DNA from: Alphaproteobacteria bacterium
Lineage (GTDB): Bacteria > Pseudomonadota > Alphaproteobacteria > Sphingomonadales > JAKSBY01
Assembly: GCA_021774625.1 (NCBI GenBank)
Contig: JAJFIV010000006.1
Location: 37,813 to 101,812 of the forward strand
Direction: 5' to 3'
DNA length: 64,000 bases
Shown: piece after piece, positions 44,795 through 54,123 of the stretch
Layout: each line of letters begins with the position of its first letter
How positions within the stretch are numbered: the first letter of the stretch is position 1
Position numbers and translations under genes: made by a program
Notes under the pieces: model-generated
Database searches by the model: none
What the model saw: only the letters and a program-made list of their open reading frames with translations
What the model was told of the DNA's origin: nothing

Positions 44795-45655
44795 ATGAGT
44801 CCACTCGTAAAGACTTTTTTTGATCCGCATACTTTCACCGCTACGCATGTGGTCCGGGATCCCGAGACGACACATGCTGTGATTATCGATCCGGTGCTGG
44901 ACTATGATCAAAAGGCGGGCCGGACCTCAACAATATCCGCGGATCAGATCATCGCTTATATCCGGGAGCAGGGCCTGACCGTCGACTGGATATTGGAAAC
45001 CCATATTCATGCTGATCATTTAACTGCCGGACCTTATCTGAAGGAAAATCTCGGCGGCCGGACCGGTATCGGCGAGCATGTCACAGCCGTTCAGAAAACC
45101 TTTGAAACAATTTTCGCCGCCGGACCGGAATTTGCCGCGGACGGCAGCCAGTTTGATCAGCTGTTCAGCGATGGCGAGGAGTTCCGGATCGGCGGATTGA
45201 CCGCCCTGGCGATGCACACGCCGGGTCATACGCCCGCCTGTATTGTGTATGTGATTGGCGATGCGGTTTTTATGGGCGATACGCTTTTTATGCCGGATTA
45301 CGGGACGGCGCGCTGCGATTTTCCCGGCGGCGATGCCCGCACCCTTTACCGGTCGATCAGGAAAATATTCAGCCTTCCCGCCAAAACACGCATGTTCTTG
45401 TGCCACGATTACAAGGCTCAGGGCCGTGATGAATTTGTCTGGCAGACAACGGTGGCCGCGCAGAAAGCCCATAATATTCATATTCATGACGGTGTCACCG
45501 AGGAAGAGTTTGTTGCGATGAGGGAGGCGCGGGATAAAGAGCTCTCCATGCCGGCCCTGATCCTGCCCTCCGTGCAGATCAATATGCGGGCGGGGCATTT
45601 TCCACCCCCGGAGAATGGGGTTTCCTATCTGAAAATTCCTCTCAATGTTTTTTGA
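44795..45655 (+). CDS. blh: Persulfide dioxygenase-like MBL-fold protein (Blh type)
   Basis: 286 residues, metallo-beta-lactamase fold. The metal motif is THIHADHLTAG near residue 68, with His in HTPGHTPACIVY near 150, Asp in FMGDTLFMPDYGTARCDFPGGDA near 170 and LCHDYKAQGRDEF near 215. These are the signatures of Blh/ETHE1-like persulfide dioxygenases, which oxidise glutathione persulfide to sulfite. ATG 44795 has GAGGTG upstream; an in-frame ATG at 44705 is unlikely because it precedes the FNR-like box. It is followed by pmpA and pmpB, a conserved neighbourhood. Confidence 0.88.
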   Translation: MSPLVKTFFDPHTFTATHVVRDPETTHAVIIDPVLDYDQKAGRTSTISADQIIAYIREQGLTVDWILETHIHADHLTAGPYLKENLGGRTGIGEHVTAVQKTFETIFAAGPEFAADGSQFDQLFSDGEEFRIGGLTALAMHTPGHTPACIVYVIGDAVFMGDTLFMPDYGTARCDFPGGDARTLYRSIRKIFSLPAKTRMFLCHDYKAQGRDEFVWQTTVAAQKAHNIHIHDGVTEEEFVAMREARDKELSMPALILPSVQINMRAGHFPPPENGVSYLKIPLNVF

Positions 45656-45671
45656 AAGCGAGGTTTAAATC

Positions 45672-46097
45672 ATGGAGAATTTTACACCGGTTGCCGCTCT
45701 TGCCGGCGGCGCGATGATCGGTTTCGCCGCGGTTTTGTTTATGTGGCTGAACGGCCGCATCGCCGGGGTCAGCAGTATCGTTGGCGGCCTGATCATACCG
45801 GATAAGGCGAACCTGCCCTGGCGCGCGGCTTTTATCATTGGCCTGATTTCGGCACCCATTCTGTACGGATTTTTCGGCGGCCCGGTGACAGCGTCAATCC
45901 CCCACTCTAGCCTGCTGATGCTGGCCGGCGGGCTTCTGGTCGGCATCGGCACCCAGCTTGGTTCAGGCTGCACCTCCGGCCATGGCGTCTGCGGCGTTTC
46001 GCGGTTTTCCATGCGGTCGGTCGCGGCGACCTTCACCTTCCTTGCCACGGGTATCCTAACGGTATTTCTGGTGCGTCATTTGCTGGGATGGGGATGA
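45672..46097 (+). CDS. pmpA: YeeE/YedE-family sulfur transporter half PmpA
   Basis: 141 residues with about four membrane helices. The conserved Cys-bearing motif GSGCTSGHGVCG is near residue 97. Proteins of this family move thiosulfate or other reduced sulfur, and the short forms work as PmpA-PmpB pairs. It starts 16 bases after blh and ends 4 bases before pmpB. Confidence 0.88.
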   Translation: MENFTPVAALAGGAMIGFAAVLFMWLNGRIAGVSSIVGGLIIPDKANLPWRAAFIIGLISAPILYGFFGGPVTASIPHSSLLMLAGGLLVGIGTQLGSGCTSGHGVCGVSRFSMRSVAATFTFLATGILTVFLVRHLLGWG

Positions 46098-46101
46098 GAT
46101 C

Positions 46102-46518
46102 ATGATCAGGATTATCACCGCCTATGGCGCCGGTCTGCTATTCGGACTTGGTCTTGTGGTGTCGCAAATGATCAGCCCGGCAAAGGTGCTTGCCTTTCTT
46201 GATGTGGCGGGCAACTGGGATCCAAGCCTGGCTGTGGTGCTGTTTGCCTCGGTTTTTGTCGCCGCCGTCGGATATCCGATTGTGCTGAAAGGCAAAGCGC
46301 CGCTGTTCGATGAGAAATTCCGGCTGCCTGAAAAACAGGATATTGACCGGAAGTTGCTGACGGGGGCCGGAATATTCGGGATCGGCTGGGGGCTCAGCGG
46401 CTATTGTCCCGGTCCTGCCCTGACAGCGATCTCGCTGGCAGAGCCGAAAACCGGCCTCTTTTTGCTGGCGATGGCGGCAGGGTGGGGCGGAACCCGGCTG
46501 ATTACCGGGCAGCGTTAG
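46102..46518 (+). CDS. pmpB: YeeE/YedE-family sulfur transporter half PmpB (DUF6691)
   Basis: 138 residues with about four membrane helices and the conserved motif GWGLSGYCPGPAL near residue 95. It is the natural partner of PmpA. Its last 17 bases overlap the 3' end of the convergent LysR gene. Confidence 0.88.
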   Translation: MIRIITAYGAGLLFGLGLVVSQMISPAKVLAFLDVAGNWDPSLAVVLFASVFVAAVGYPIVLKGKAPLFDEKFRLPEKQDIDRKLLTGAGIFGIGWGLSGYCPGPALTAISLAEPKTGLFLLAMAAGWGGTRLITGQR

Positions 46519-47410
46519 AACGTTTGCCGGCCAGTAAATCGCGGTTTTCCTCCAGAACGCCGGACAGAAAATCGAAAGCGGCCCGGACCCTGGCGCTGCG
46601 TTTGAGGTCGGGATGAGTGACCAGCCAGAAATCAATCTCAAACGGCGTATAGTCCGGCAGCACACGGACCAGATCCGGCAGCAGGTCGGCCAGGGCAGAG
46701 TGTATCCCGATCCCAAATCCGGCGCGGGTGGCGGTCACCAGTGTGATCATGCTGTTGGATAAAAAGGACGGCCGGCCCAGCGGAATGGATGCGCCCCGGA
46801 TGCCCGGCGATATCTGGCGCAGCATTTCCCCGTCCGGTATCACCATTTTATGGTTGGCGATGTCTTCTTTGCTTTTGGGCGCGCCGAACCGTTTCACATA
46901 ATCGCGGGACGCATAATAGCCGAAGGCAAGGGCGCCGGCTTTTTTGGCGATCAGGTTTGATTGGACCGGGCGGAACATGCGGATGGCGATATCGGCTTCG
47001 CGGCGCACCAGGTCGGCGGCCGCAATCTGGGTTTTGATGTCGATCAGAATCTTGGGATACTGTTCATGAAAAGCCGCAAACACACGCGGCAGCCACAGCG
47101 AGCCGAACGCTTCGGTGACGGAAATGGCCACTTTGCCGGAAAGATCGCTGTCGCGGCCGGAAATGCGGCGCTCGATGGTATCGGCTTCCTCCCGCATACG
47201 CGCGGCATGTTCCATCACCATGTCGCCGGTTTCCGTCAGATCAAAACCGCGCGGCGTGCGGATAAAAAGAGCTGCGCCCAGCCGGTCCTCCAGCGCGGCA
47301 ATTTTCCGTCCCACCGTCGGCTGGGATACCCTGAGGCGGCGGGCGGCGGCAGACAGGCTGCCGGTTTCCGCCACTGCCAGAAAGTCCCGTAATTCGCTCC
47401 AGTCAATCAT
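46502..47410 (-). CDS. LysR-family transcriptional regulator
   Basis: 302 residues. The N-terminal winged helix-turn-helix is clear (FLAVAETGSLSAAARRLRVSQPTVGRKIAALEDRLG), followed by the periplasmic-binding-like effector domain (VAISVTEAFGSLWLPRVFAAF near residue 90). ATG 47410 is preferred to ATG 47422, as only the former has a ribosome-site-like GGTAGG. It is convergent with blh-pmpAB and divergent from the TPR gene. Twin palindromes in the divergent gap are probably its sites, so the TPR-MAPEG pair and itself are the likeliest targets. Confidence 0.9.
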   Translation of the reverse strand: MIDWSELRDFLAVAETGSLSAAARRLRVSQPTVGRKIAALEDRLGAALFIRTPRGFDLTETGDMVMEHAARMREEADTIERRISGRDSDLSGKVAISVTEAFGSLWLPRVFAAFHEQYPKILIDIKTQIAAADLVRREADIAIRMFRPVQSNLIAKKAGALAFGYYASRDYVKRFGAPKSKEDIANHKMVIPDGEMLRQISPGIRGASIPLGRPSFLSNSMITLVTATRAGFGIGIHSALADLLPDLVRVLPDYTPFEIDFWLVTHPDLKRSARVRAAFDFLSGVLEENRDLLAGKRSNAAR

Positions 47411-47420
47411 AAACCTACCC

Positions 47421-47475
47421 ATTCAAATATGAATAATAACTATAAAATACATTTTATTTCTATTCAATATTGAAT
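47421..47475. promoter_or_regulatory. Twin LysR-type boxes
   Basis: ATTCA-N4-TGAAT occurs twice, at 47421-47434 and 47462-47475. The second is a perfect 14-base palindrome. The centres are 41 bases apart, about four helical turns, so a regulator tetramer could bridge them. They lie between the divergent LysR gene and the TPR gene. Confidence 0.7.
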
Positions 47476-47515
47476 GATTTACGGTCCCCTCAGACTTAAC
47501 CCAGGGAGACCGAAC

Positions 47516-47974
47516 ATGTATAATTCCAGACTTACCATTGCAGCACTGACCGCAGGGCTGCTGATTTCAGCCCAGGCATCGGCCGGGCAATCGACCCTTT
47601 ATGCCGCCGGACCCAATATGATCAGCCAGGGCGCTCAGGCGTTGCAGCGGGGCGATCTTAAACAGGCGATCCGTCTGACGCGGCGCGGCATCCGCCAGAC
47701 GGTCGATGATAAATACAAAGCCATCGGATTTAACAATCTCTGCATTGCCTACCGCCAGACCAATGACCCGGTGCGGGCGATCAGGGCCTGCAACAGTGCC
47801 GTCAATCTACAGCCGGCCTACTGGCGCGCGCTGAATAACCGCGCTAATGTCTTTTTTCAGGCGGGCGATTATGAGGCGGCGAAACGGGATTACCGGAAGG
47901 CGCTTGAAATGAAGCCCGGCAGCAGAAACCTGCGGCAAAATCTCAACCGCGTCAATCAGATGACAGGGAAATAA
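47516..47974 (+). CDS. Periplasmic TPR-repeat protein
   Basis: 152 residues with a signal peptide (LTAGLLISAQASAG). At least three tetratricopeptide units follow, for example FNNLCIAYRQTNDPVRAIRACNSAVNLQPAYW and ALNNRANVFFQAGDYEAAKRDYRKALEMKPG. The first unit, residues 33-63, is degenerate. It probably mediates a protein contact in the periplasm. ATG 47516 has GGGAGA upstream; the gene is 1 base ahead of the MAPEG gene. Confidence 0.85.
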   Translation: MYNSRLTIAALTAGLLISAQASAGQSTLYAAGPNMISQGAQALQRGDLKQAIRLTRRGIRQTVDDKYKAIGFNNLCIAYRQTNDPVRAIRACNSAVNLQPAYWRALNNRANVFFQAGDYEAAKRDYRKALEMKPGSRNLRQNLNRVNQMTGK

Positions 47975-47975
47975 C

Positions 47976-48398
47976 ATGACCGGGATCAGTATTTTTTACC
48001 CAATGGCCGCGCTGGTCCTGCTGACATTTATCGTGACCTTTCGGATGGGGCAACTCAGGGTCCGGTATATCAAACAGCGCAAAGTGACCTTAAAAGAAGC
48101 AAGGGTGTCGGCAACAGCGCCCTATCCCGTTGATGCAATTAATGCCGCCGCCCATTTCCATAATCTGCTCCAGACTCCGGTGCTGTTATATACGGTTTGC
48201 CTGGCAGCCCTTTCCCTGAATCTGGTTGACAATATTCTCATAATATTGGCCTGGGCTTATGTGGCTGTGCGCATTGCCCATGCCTGGGTTCACATGACCT
48301 ACAACAATGTCATCCACCGCTTTTATGCGTTTGTTGCCGGCCTGACCCTGCTGGCCGCGATGTGGGTGAAGTTAACGTTACGACTAGCGGGTTTTTGA
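47976..48398 (+). CDS. MAPEG-family membrane protein
   Basis: 140 residues with four membrane helices. The family motif is visible in AAAHFHNLLQTPVLLYTVC near residue 58, and AWVHMTYNNVIHRF near 105. MAPEG proteins are small membrane enzymes, often glutathione-dependent transferases or peroxidases. It is co-transcribed with the TPR gene. Confidence 0.85.
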   Translation: MTGISIFYPMAALVLLTFIVTFRMGQLRVRYIKQRKVTLKEARVSATAPYPVDAINAAAHFHNLLQTPVLLYTVCLAALSLNLVDNILIILAWAYVAVRIAHAWVHMTYNNVIHRFYAFVAGLTLLAAMWVKLTLRLAGF

Positions 48399-48454
48399 AA
48401 TCGTTTTCTAATGCCATCAATATCAAGGTCAGGATTGAAGCGGATTTCCATGGG

Positions 48455-49174
48455 TCATTTTTTCCCGAGCCAGCCGGAAACTGCGAGGCGAACATAAGGC
48501 GCGTAAGGCGTAACATAGCCGATAGCGTGTTTCTGGCTGGTACGGAACAGGCTGAGGCTGTTGAAATGTGGAGCATAAGCCTCGGTGATATTATCCCATT
48601 CATCAATAAATTCCAGATAGCCGCCGAAATCAGGCCGCCAGTTTTTCGTAAAGGAGAGGGAAAAGCCGATCCGGCCATCGTCAAATCTGCGCGGCATCAC
48701 AAAACCATGCGCTTTAAATGAGGTCGCTTCGGCCTCCAGCACGCTCAGACTTTTCAGACCGGTGATCAGCCGGATAGGGTCGATAAACGTGTCCGAGGCG
48801 ATAAAGGCTGCCAGCCTGTGAATAAAATGATCGTCCGGCAGGGTGCCGAGCCCGTTCGCCGTCATGGGACAGGAAAAATAGGCGTATTGAAAATCCCCCT
48901 TGACGGCCTGCTGCAGAATCCGCGCCGTCACTTCCCGCGTGCGCCGCTCGGTCATGGACATCGCCCGGTCGCGCGGAATGGTTTTCGCCTCATTCTCTTC
49001 TGTATAATTGATGCCCCAGGGAATATTCCGGGTCAGTGCACCAAATATATTATCGGCGTTTTTTTGAGTGAGCGCATCAGGAATATGCACCCGGCCTTTG
49101 TCCTTGAAGGTTTTTTTCAGGTCTGCCGAGACCAAATCCGTCCGAAACATACTACCTCTTGCACTGAGTTTCAT
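48455..49174 (-). CDS. 2-oxoglutarate/Fe(II) oxygenase-like protein with a replaced iron ligand
   Basis: 239 residues. The C-terminal half matches prolyl-4-hydroxylase-like oxygenases: LSFTKNWRPDFGGYLEF near residue 172, FNSLSLFRTSQKH with His216, and YVRLAVSGWL with Arg229 for 2-oxoglutarate. The first iron motif H-x-D appears as Arg163-Phe-Asp165 by my alignment, so iron binding may be altered. ATG 49150 is an alternative start with its own ribosome site. Substrate unknown. Confidence 0.68.
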   Translation of the reverse strand: MKLSARGSMFRTDLVSADLKKTFKDKGRVHIPDALTQKNADNIFGALTRNIPWGINYTEENEAKTIPRDRAMSMTERRTREVTARILQQAVKGDFQYAYFSCPMTANGLGTLPDDHFIHRLAAFIASDTFIDPIRLITGLKSLSVLEAEATSFKAHGFVMPRRFDDGRIGFSLSFTKNWRPDFGGYLEFIDEWDNITEAYAPHFNSLSLFRTSQKHAIGYVTPYAPYVRLAVSGWLGKK

Positions 49175-49292
49175 TCAGTCCTTTCCATGGCATAAATAAA
49201 ACACAGAGTCACCCGTGAAGAAACGCGTGAGCAAATAACAGGAGTGTATAATAAGACGAAAACCGGGCCTGCCGGATGGTTAAACCAAGCCG

Positions 49293-49460
49293 TTATTTAA
49301 TCTTGGCTTCCTTGAATTCCACATGCTTGCGGACAATGGGATCATATTTACGGAAGGTCAGTTTTTCCGTCAGGTTGCGGGGGTTTTTCTTGGTGACATA
49401 AAAATAGCCGGTATCGGCCGTGCTCACCAATTTGATCTTTACAAAACTCTGCTTCGCCAT
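49293..49460 (-). CDS. rpmG: 50S ribosomal protein L33
   Basis: 55 residues. [30 protein letters not shown] and the end [12 protein letters not shown] are the alphaproteobacterial L33 form, which lacks zinc-binding cysteines. The frame stays open upstream to 49643, but that part is not protein-like. A single-gene unit. Confidence 0.97.
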   Translation of the reverse strand: MAKQSFVKIKLVSTADTGYFYVTKKNPRNLTEKLTFRKYDPIVRKHVEFKEAKIK

Positions 49461-49560
49461 GACCGTCTCGCAATAAAATAAGGGCGGCCCTGGCCACCGT
49501 GTGAATCGGGCGCGAACATTACCCATTCGGCATCGCAAGTCAAGCCCGTAACCGCACGCA

Positions 49561-51390
49561 TTATGCTGCGGGATGCGGTTCTTTTGCACAAGCCTTGTAA
49601 ATGGCGAGCAGGAGCGTGTCCGGATCAATTGGCTTCGGTACATAATCCGTGGCCCCGGCCCTGATATACCGCTCCTGTTCGCCCGACATGGCGTTTGCCG
49701 TGGCCATGATAATGGGAATGCGGGATTTTGCTGAATTGAAAGCCCTGATCGTTTTAAGCGCGGTCACGCCGTCCATAACGGGCATGTTGTCATCCATGAT
49801 CACAAGGTCAAAATTCTTATTGTTGACGGCGTCAACCGCCTCCTGTCCATTTTCGGCAAATTCGACGTCAAGCGAATATTTCTGTAATAACGCGTCAAAA
49901 TACATGCGGTTGATGACATTGTCTTCGGCAATCAGGATTCTTAGATCCTCCGGTAATTGCAGCTGTTCACTATGGGCCGGGGCTTCTTTTTCCTCCAGGG
50001 CCGCCGTTTTCTCGGCAACGATCCGAAACCAGAAACATGAACCAATGCCAACAGTGCTTTCCAGACCGATTTCGCCCTTCATCAGTTCGGCCAGCTTTTT
50101 GCAGATGGCAAGGCCTAAGCCGCTGCCGCCATATTTGCGGGTAACCGAAGAATCCGCCTGTGTAAATTTTTCAAATAACTTTGTATGCGCATTTTGGGGA
50201 ATGCCAATTCCGGTGTCGCTCACCCGGAAGTCGGTTTTCACCCGCCGATTTTCCTGCATTTCGCAAATGACAGACAGCTCAATCCTGCCGTTTTCCGTAA
50301 ATTTGACCGCGTTACCGATAAAGTTGTTCAGAATTTGCCGCACCCTTAATTCATCGGCCAGAATATAAAGGTTTTCTTCCCGCGGTCTAAGAAATGCGAA
50401 ATCAAGACCTTTTTCCTCACATATTGGCGTCCAGATGGATTCGATTTCCAGGCCCAGAGCCAGGATGGACATTGGCTGATAATTCAGTTCCAGACTTCCG
50501 CCTTCCACCTTGGAAAGGTCGAGAATATCGTTAAGAATGGATAGAAGGCTTTCACTGGACTGTTTGATGACTTTTAGTTTTGCATTGGTATCCTGGTCAA
50601 ATTGCCGCATGCTGAGCAGACTTGTCATTCCAATAATGCCATTCATTGGTGTCCTGATTTCATGGCTCATGGTTGCCAGAAATTCGGATTTCGTCTTGCT
50701 GGCCTGTTCCGCTTGCCGGGATGCTTTTTTAAGGGCTTTTTGAGTTTTCTGTAGCGTTTGATAGTCGCGCGCAACGCTTTTCGACATAAAAAATCCGAAA
50801 AGCGGAACGAGAAACGCCATCGCTAAAATAACAGCCATTGCCATGGCATAGATTATTGTAACAGTGCGCGTAATCAGAGGTTCGAACGTATCCGAGTTTT
50901 CACGGAATTTTGCGCTCGCGGATTCCAGGCTGGCGATCAGGTCCGTCTTTTCAATCAGACCCGCTTCAAAATTGTTAATGTCCTGCAGGGTCTGATTGGC
51001 AAGCGCCACATCATTTTCACAAAGAGCAAGGGCATGAACTGTGCCGATCATATTGAAAAGGGCCTTTTCCAACGGATTAACCATATTGAGACAATCCAGT
51101 GGCTGCTGGCGGATCATAACGATCTCGTCCCGGATTATGCCGAGGCTCATCCGTCCCGTTTTTAAGCCGATGATGTGATCGGCCAGCCGGCGCTCATATT
51201 TTATGTGAAGGAAGTTCAACCTTGTTAGGTTCAATCCTTTATTGATTTCCGTCGCTCCTATGACACCGACGAAACCGGACAGGATAACCAGGATGATAAG
51301 GGCATTCAGGCGCGCGGAAACGGACCACTTCTTTATGCTTTGCGGCCTGTTTGGTTCAGCCTCTTTACCGGTTGAATTTTTCCCGGTCAT
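49561..51390 (-). CDS. Hybrid sensor histidine kinase/response regulator
   Basis: 609 residues. Two membrane helices (near residues 25-45 and 195-215) enclose a periplasmic four-helix sensor-like domain of about 150 residues. Then follow the dimerisation and phospho-acceptor segment [16 protein letters not shown] near 245, an ATPase domain with DTGIGIP and [12 protein letters not shown], and a receiver domain with phospho-Asp in [18 protein letters not shown] near 540. There is no output domain and no adjacent regulator, so it is an orphan that needs a separate phosphotransfer partner. ATG 51390 has GGGTGGA upstream. Confidence 0.9.
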   Translation of the reverse strand: MTGKNSTGKEAEPNRPQSIKKWSVSARLNALIILVILSGFVGVIGATEINKGLNLTRLNFLHIKYERRLADHIIGLKTGRMSLGIIRDEIVMIRQQPLDCLNMVNPLEKALFNMIGTVHALALCENDVALANQTLQDINNFEAGLIEKTDLIASLESASAKFRENSDTFEPLITRTVTIIYAMAMAVILAMAFLVPLFGFFMSKSVARDYQTLQKTQKALKKASRQAEQASKTKSEFLATMSHEIRTPMNGIIGMTSLLSMRQFDQDTNAKLKVIKQSSESLLSILNDILDLSKVEGGSLELNYQPMSILALGLEIESIWTPICEEKGLDFAFLRPREENLYILADELRVRQILNNFIGNAVKFTENGRIELSVICEMQENRRVKTDFRVSDTGIGIPQNAHTKLFEKFTQADSSVTRKYGGSGLGLAICKKLAELMKGEIGLESTVGIGSCFWFRIVAEKTAALEEKEAPAHSEQLQLPEDLRILIAEDNVINRMYFDALLQKYSLDVEFAENGQEAVDAVNNKNFDLVIMDDNMPVMDGVTALKTIRAFNSAKSRIPIIMATANAMSGEQERYIRAGATDYVPKPIDPDTLLLAIYKACAKEPHPAA

Positions 51391-51494
51391 CAAAGTCCAC
51401 CCCCCAGCAGGTATTTGGGTGCATAAATTCCTTTTCCATGTCCATAATATGCTAGAAAAGGCTAAGAAGCGCTTAATGTTAACGAAACTGACGG

Positions 51495-52478
51495 ATGTTC
51501 CATATGCCGGACAAACACGTGTTAAGGTTGCCGTTATTTGAAGAAATATCCGCCGCAAAGAAACGGATCAGCGAATTTGCCATCCGTTCGCCTCTGGTTC
51601 CTTTAAACATAGCCGTAAATAACTGCAGCATTTACCTGAAGCTGGAAAATATGCAGCCCTATGGCTCTTTTAAAATCCGCGCGGGAGCCAATGCGTTACT
51701 CAGTCAGGACCCGGCGCAGCTTCAAAAAGGCATCTTCACGGCAAGCGCCGGGAATTTCGGCCAGGGTCTGGCCGCGGCGGCGGCGAAACTCGGCCACACC
51801 GTCACCGTCTATGCGCCTGATACGGCGGCAAGGAAGAAGCTGCAGGCGCTGGAGGATATGAGAGCAGAGATTCGCCTTCTGCCGTTTGATGCCTGGTGGC
51901 AGGTCATGGAAAATCATGGTCATCCGAAGGATGGCGGTGTCTTTATCCATCCGGTTGCGGAAACGTCGGTGATGGCCGGGAATGGCACCATCGGATTGGA
52001 AATTCTTGAGGACCTGCCGGATACGGACGCCATTCTGGTCCCCTTTGGCGGCGGCGGGCTTTCGACCGGCATTGGCGTTGCCGCCAAACATATCAAGCCG
52101 GAGATCCGGATTTTAGGCTGCGAGACAGAAGCGGCAACGCCCCTGGCCGCCGCTTTCGATCAGCAGCGGCCGGTGAAAGTTCCCTTCGATACCTCCACCT
52201 TTATCAACGGCATTGGCAGCGCCGGCGTGCTGCCGGAAATGTGGCCCTTCATCCAGCGATTTGTCGATGGCGCGGTATCGGCCAGTGTTGAGGAAACCAA
52301 AGAAGCCCTCCGTACCCTGGCTTTCAAAAACGCGGTTATTGCAGAGGGCGCCGGCGCGGCCCCGGTCGCCGCCGCCCTTGCCGGGAAAGGCGGGGCCGGA
52401 AAAATTGTCTGTGTGGTTTCCGGCGGTAATATTGATGCGGCGGCGCTGGCCGGAATCCTGTCGTCTACCAACCGTTAA
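51495..52478 (+). CDS. Threonine/serine dehydratase-like PLP enzyme
   Basis: 327 residues, fold-type II. The PLP lysine is in [13 protein letters not shown] near residue 59, [14 protein letters not shown] near 83 is the substrate loop, and [13 protein letters not shown] near 180 is the Gly-rich phosphate-binding loop. There is no regulatory ACT domain, as in catabolic dehydratases, serine racemase-like enzymes and hydroxyaspartate dehydratases. ATG 51495 or 51504 may be used. Its 3' end overlaps the convergent aldolase gene by 14 bases. Confidence 0.88.
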   Translation: MFHMPDKHVLRLPLFEEISAAKKRISEFAIRSPLVPLNIAVNNCSIYLKLENMQPYGSFKIRAGANALLSQDPAQLQKGIFTASAGNFGQGLAAAAAKLGHTVTVYAPDTAARKKLQALEDMRAEIRLLPFDAWWQVMENHGHPKDGGVFIHPVAETSVMAGNGTIGLEILEDLPDTDAILVPFGGGGLSTGIGVAAKHIKPEIRILGCETEAATPLAAAFDQQRPVKVPFDTSTFINGIGSAGVLPEMWPFIQRFVDGAVSASVEETKEALRTLAFKNAVIAEGAGAAPVAAALAGKGGAGKIVCVVSGGNIDAAALAGILSSTNR

Positions 52479-53583
52479 AACGCTGCCAGACCTCGGTGAT
52501 CCGGCCGTCCTCCACCACATGATAGCGGTTGTGAGCGGCGGCGGTGGCGCAGGCGTGATTGGGCAAAATGCGCACCATGGCGCCAATCGGAAACTGCCCG
52601 AAATCGATAGGTCTGCCGTGGCGGTCGGCGATGATGCCGTGTTCCTGATTGACATCACGCACGATCAGGTCGCCATAAGGTTTGCCCTCCTGATCGCAGA
52701 CCAGGCCATAGCCCTGATCCAGGGCCTGCGCCGCGGTTCCCCGGTCCCGGGATAATGCGGTCCAGCCGGTATCCGCCAACAGCCAGTTTTTCTCATGCTG
52801 ATAACCGATCACACTGCCAAGGACCGAAATGGCGATATCGTCCAGCGAGCAAACGCCCAGGCCCACCTGCACCAGGTCCTGAAACACAAAAACGCCGGCG
52901 CGGACTTCCGTCACGCCGTCGAAATTTTCACCAAATGCCGCCGTTGGGGTGGAGCCAATACTGACGACGGGGCAGGGGAGCCCGTCACGGCGGAGCCGTT
53001 CCGCCGCCTTGATAGTCAAATCCCGCTCCTGGGCCGCTATGGCGCGGATGGCGTCCACACTCCGGCAATCATAGGATCCGCCCGCATGGGTCAAAACCCC
53101 GGCCAGCGCCCCGCCAAGGGAGCGCCCGATATCGATCAGAACGGGATCATCCGGTTTGACGCCGGCCCGGTGCCCGTCCACATCAATTTCGATCAGCGCC
53201 TTCAGTTTCAAACCCTTGACCCGGTTATAGGCATTCAGCGCCCGGGCCTGCCCCATATTGTCCAGCAAAAGGGTCAAATCCGCACCCTTCGACACCAGCG
53301 CAGCCGCATGATCCAGCTTGCCGGGCGCGATGCCGACGGCATAAGTGATATCGGAAATGCCGTGTTCCAGGAAATATTCCGCTTCTTTCAGGGTGGAGAC
53401 CGTTATGCCGCCCGGCTGACCCTGCAAACCCATTTGCACGATATTGATATTCTTGGCCGTCTTCACATGCAGCCGGAGCGGAACGCCCCTATCCGCAAGA
53501 TAGGCGGTCATGCGCGTAAGATTGTTCTCAAGCTTTGCCTTGTCCAGCAGCAGGCAGGGGCTTTCCAGTGACGTGATATCCAT
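52465..53583 (-). CDS. DSD1-family PLP enzyme (D-threonine aldolase or D-serine dehydratase-like)
   Basis: 372 residues, alanine racemase-type fold III. The N-terminal SPCLLLDKAKLENNLTRM and LRLHVKTAKN (PLP lysine at Lys41 or Lys44) are family features, as is the C-terminal metal motif NHACATAAAHN (HxC). Members cleave D-threonine to glycine and acetaldehyde or dehydrate D-hydroxy amino acids. Next to a serine/threonine dehydratase-like gene it suggests hydroxy-amino-acid catabolism. Confidence 0.86.
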   Translation of the reverse strand: MDITSLESPCLLLDKAKLENNLTRMTAYLADRGVPLRLHVKTAKNINIVQMGLQGQPGGITVSTLKEAEYFLEHGISDITYAVGIAPGKLDHAAALVSKGADLTLLLDNMGQARALNAYNRVKGLKLKALIEIDVDGHRAGVKPDDPVLIDIGRSLGGALAGVLTHAGGSYDCRSVDAIRAIAAQERDLTIKAAERLRRDGLPCPVVSIGSTPTAAFGENFDGVTEVRAGVFVFQDLVQVGLGVCSLDDIAISVLGSVIGYQHEKNWLLADTGWTALSRDRGTAAQALDQGYGLVCDQEGKPYGDLIVRDVNQEHGIIADRHGRPIDFGQFPIGAMVRILPNHACATAAAHNRYHVVEDGRITEVWQRFNGW

Positions 53584-53640
53584 CGGGTCCTCGCAGGTCA
53601 GATTTCCGCTATCAGAACATTACGGTCTTTGCGGGTCAAT

Positions 53641-53991
53641 TCAACAATCATGCCGGTGTTTAAGTTTATGGCCGACCGCGACAATGGCCTCGATAGCGGG
53701 AATCAGTTCGGCACCGAGCCCGGTTAAGGAATATTCCACCGATGGCGGAGAGGTCGGCTTGACCTTGCGATTGACGACGCCCTTCCGTTCCAGTTCGCGC
53801 AATCGCGTGGTCAGGACTTTTGGCGAAACGGCAGGAATGTCAATCCGAAGTTCACCGAACCGCCGGGGTCCGCCACTGAGATTCCAGATGATATTAGCCG
53901 TCCAGGCGCCGCCAATCACCGCCATGCATTCCGTCAGCGGACAGGGGCCGGGAGGCTTGGGACTGCGATTTTTACGAACCTTCAGCGCCAT
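53641..53991 (-). CDS. HxlR-family transcriptional regulator
   Basis: 116 residues. The winged helix is clear: CPLTECMAVIGGAWTANIIWNLSGGPRRFGELR and ISPKVLTTRLRELE-like PAVSPKVLTTRLRELERKGVV. CPLT with its Cys is the place where HxlR proteins sense thiol-reactive compounds. It is divergent from the GST gene and probably regulates it. Confidence 0.9.
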   Translation of the reverse strand: MALKVRKNRSPKPPGPCPLTECMAVIGGAWTANIIWNLSGGPRRFGELRIDIPAVSPKVLTTRLRELERKGVVNRKVKPTSPPSVEYSLTGLGAELIPAIEAIVAVGHKLKHRHDC

Positions 53992-54022
53992 ATTATTTTC
54001 CGGTTACCGCAAGGAAACCATA

Positions 54023-54052
54023 TAGTTTAGTATCATAAGGAAATCTAGTTTA
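54023..54052. promoter_or_regulatory. Direct repeats between hxlR-type gene and GST gene
   Basis: TAGTTTA occurs at 54023-54029 and 54046-54052, 23 bases apart, in the 132-base divergent gap. These are candidate sites for the HxlR regulator; the assignment is inference. Confidence 0.35.
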
Positions 54053-54123
54053 CAAATGAAATCATAAATCCTATCTCCCGTTTTATGTCCACCGATCAAA
54101 CCCAAACCAATGGAGACGGAAAT

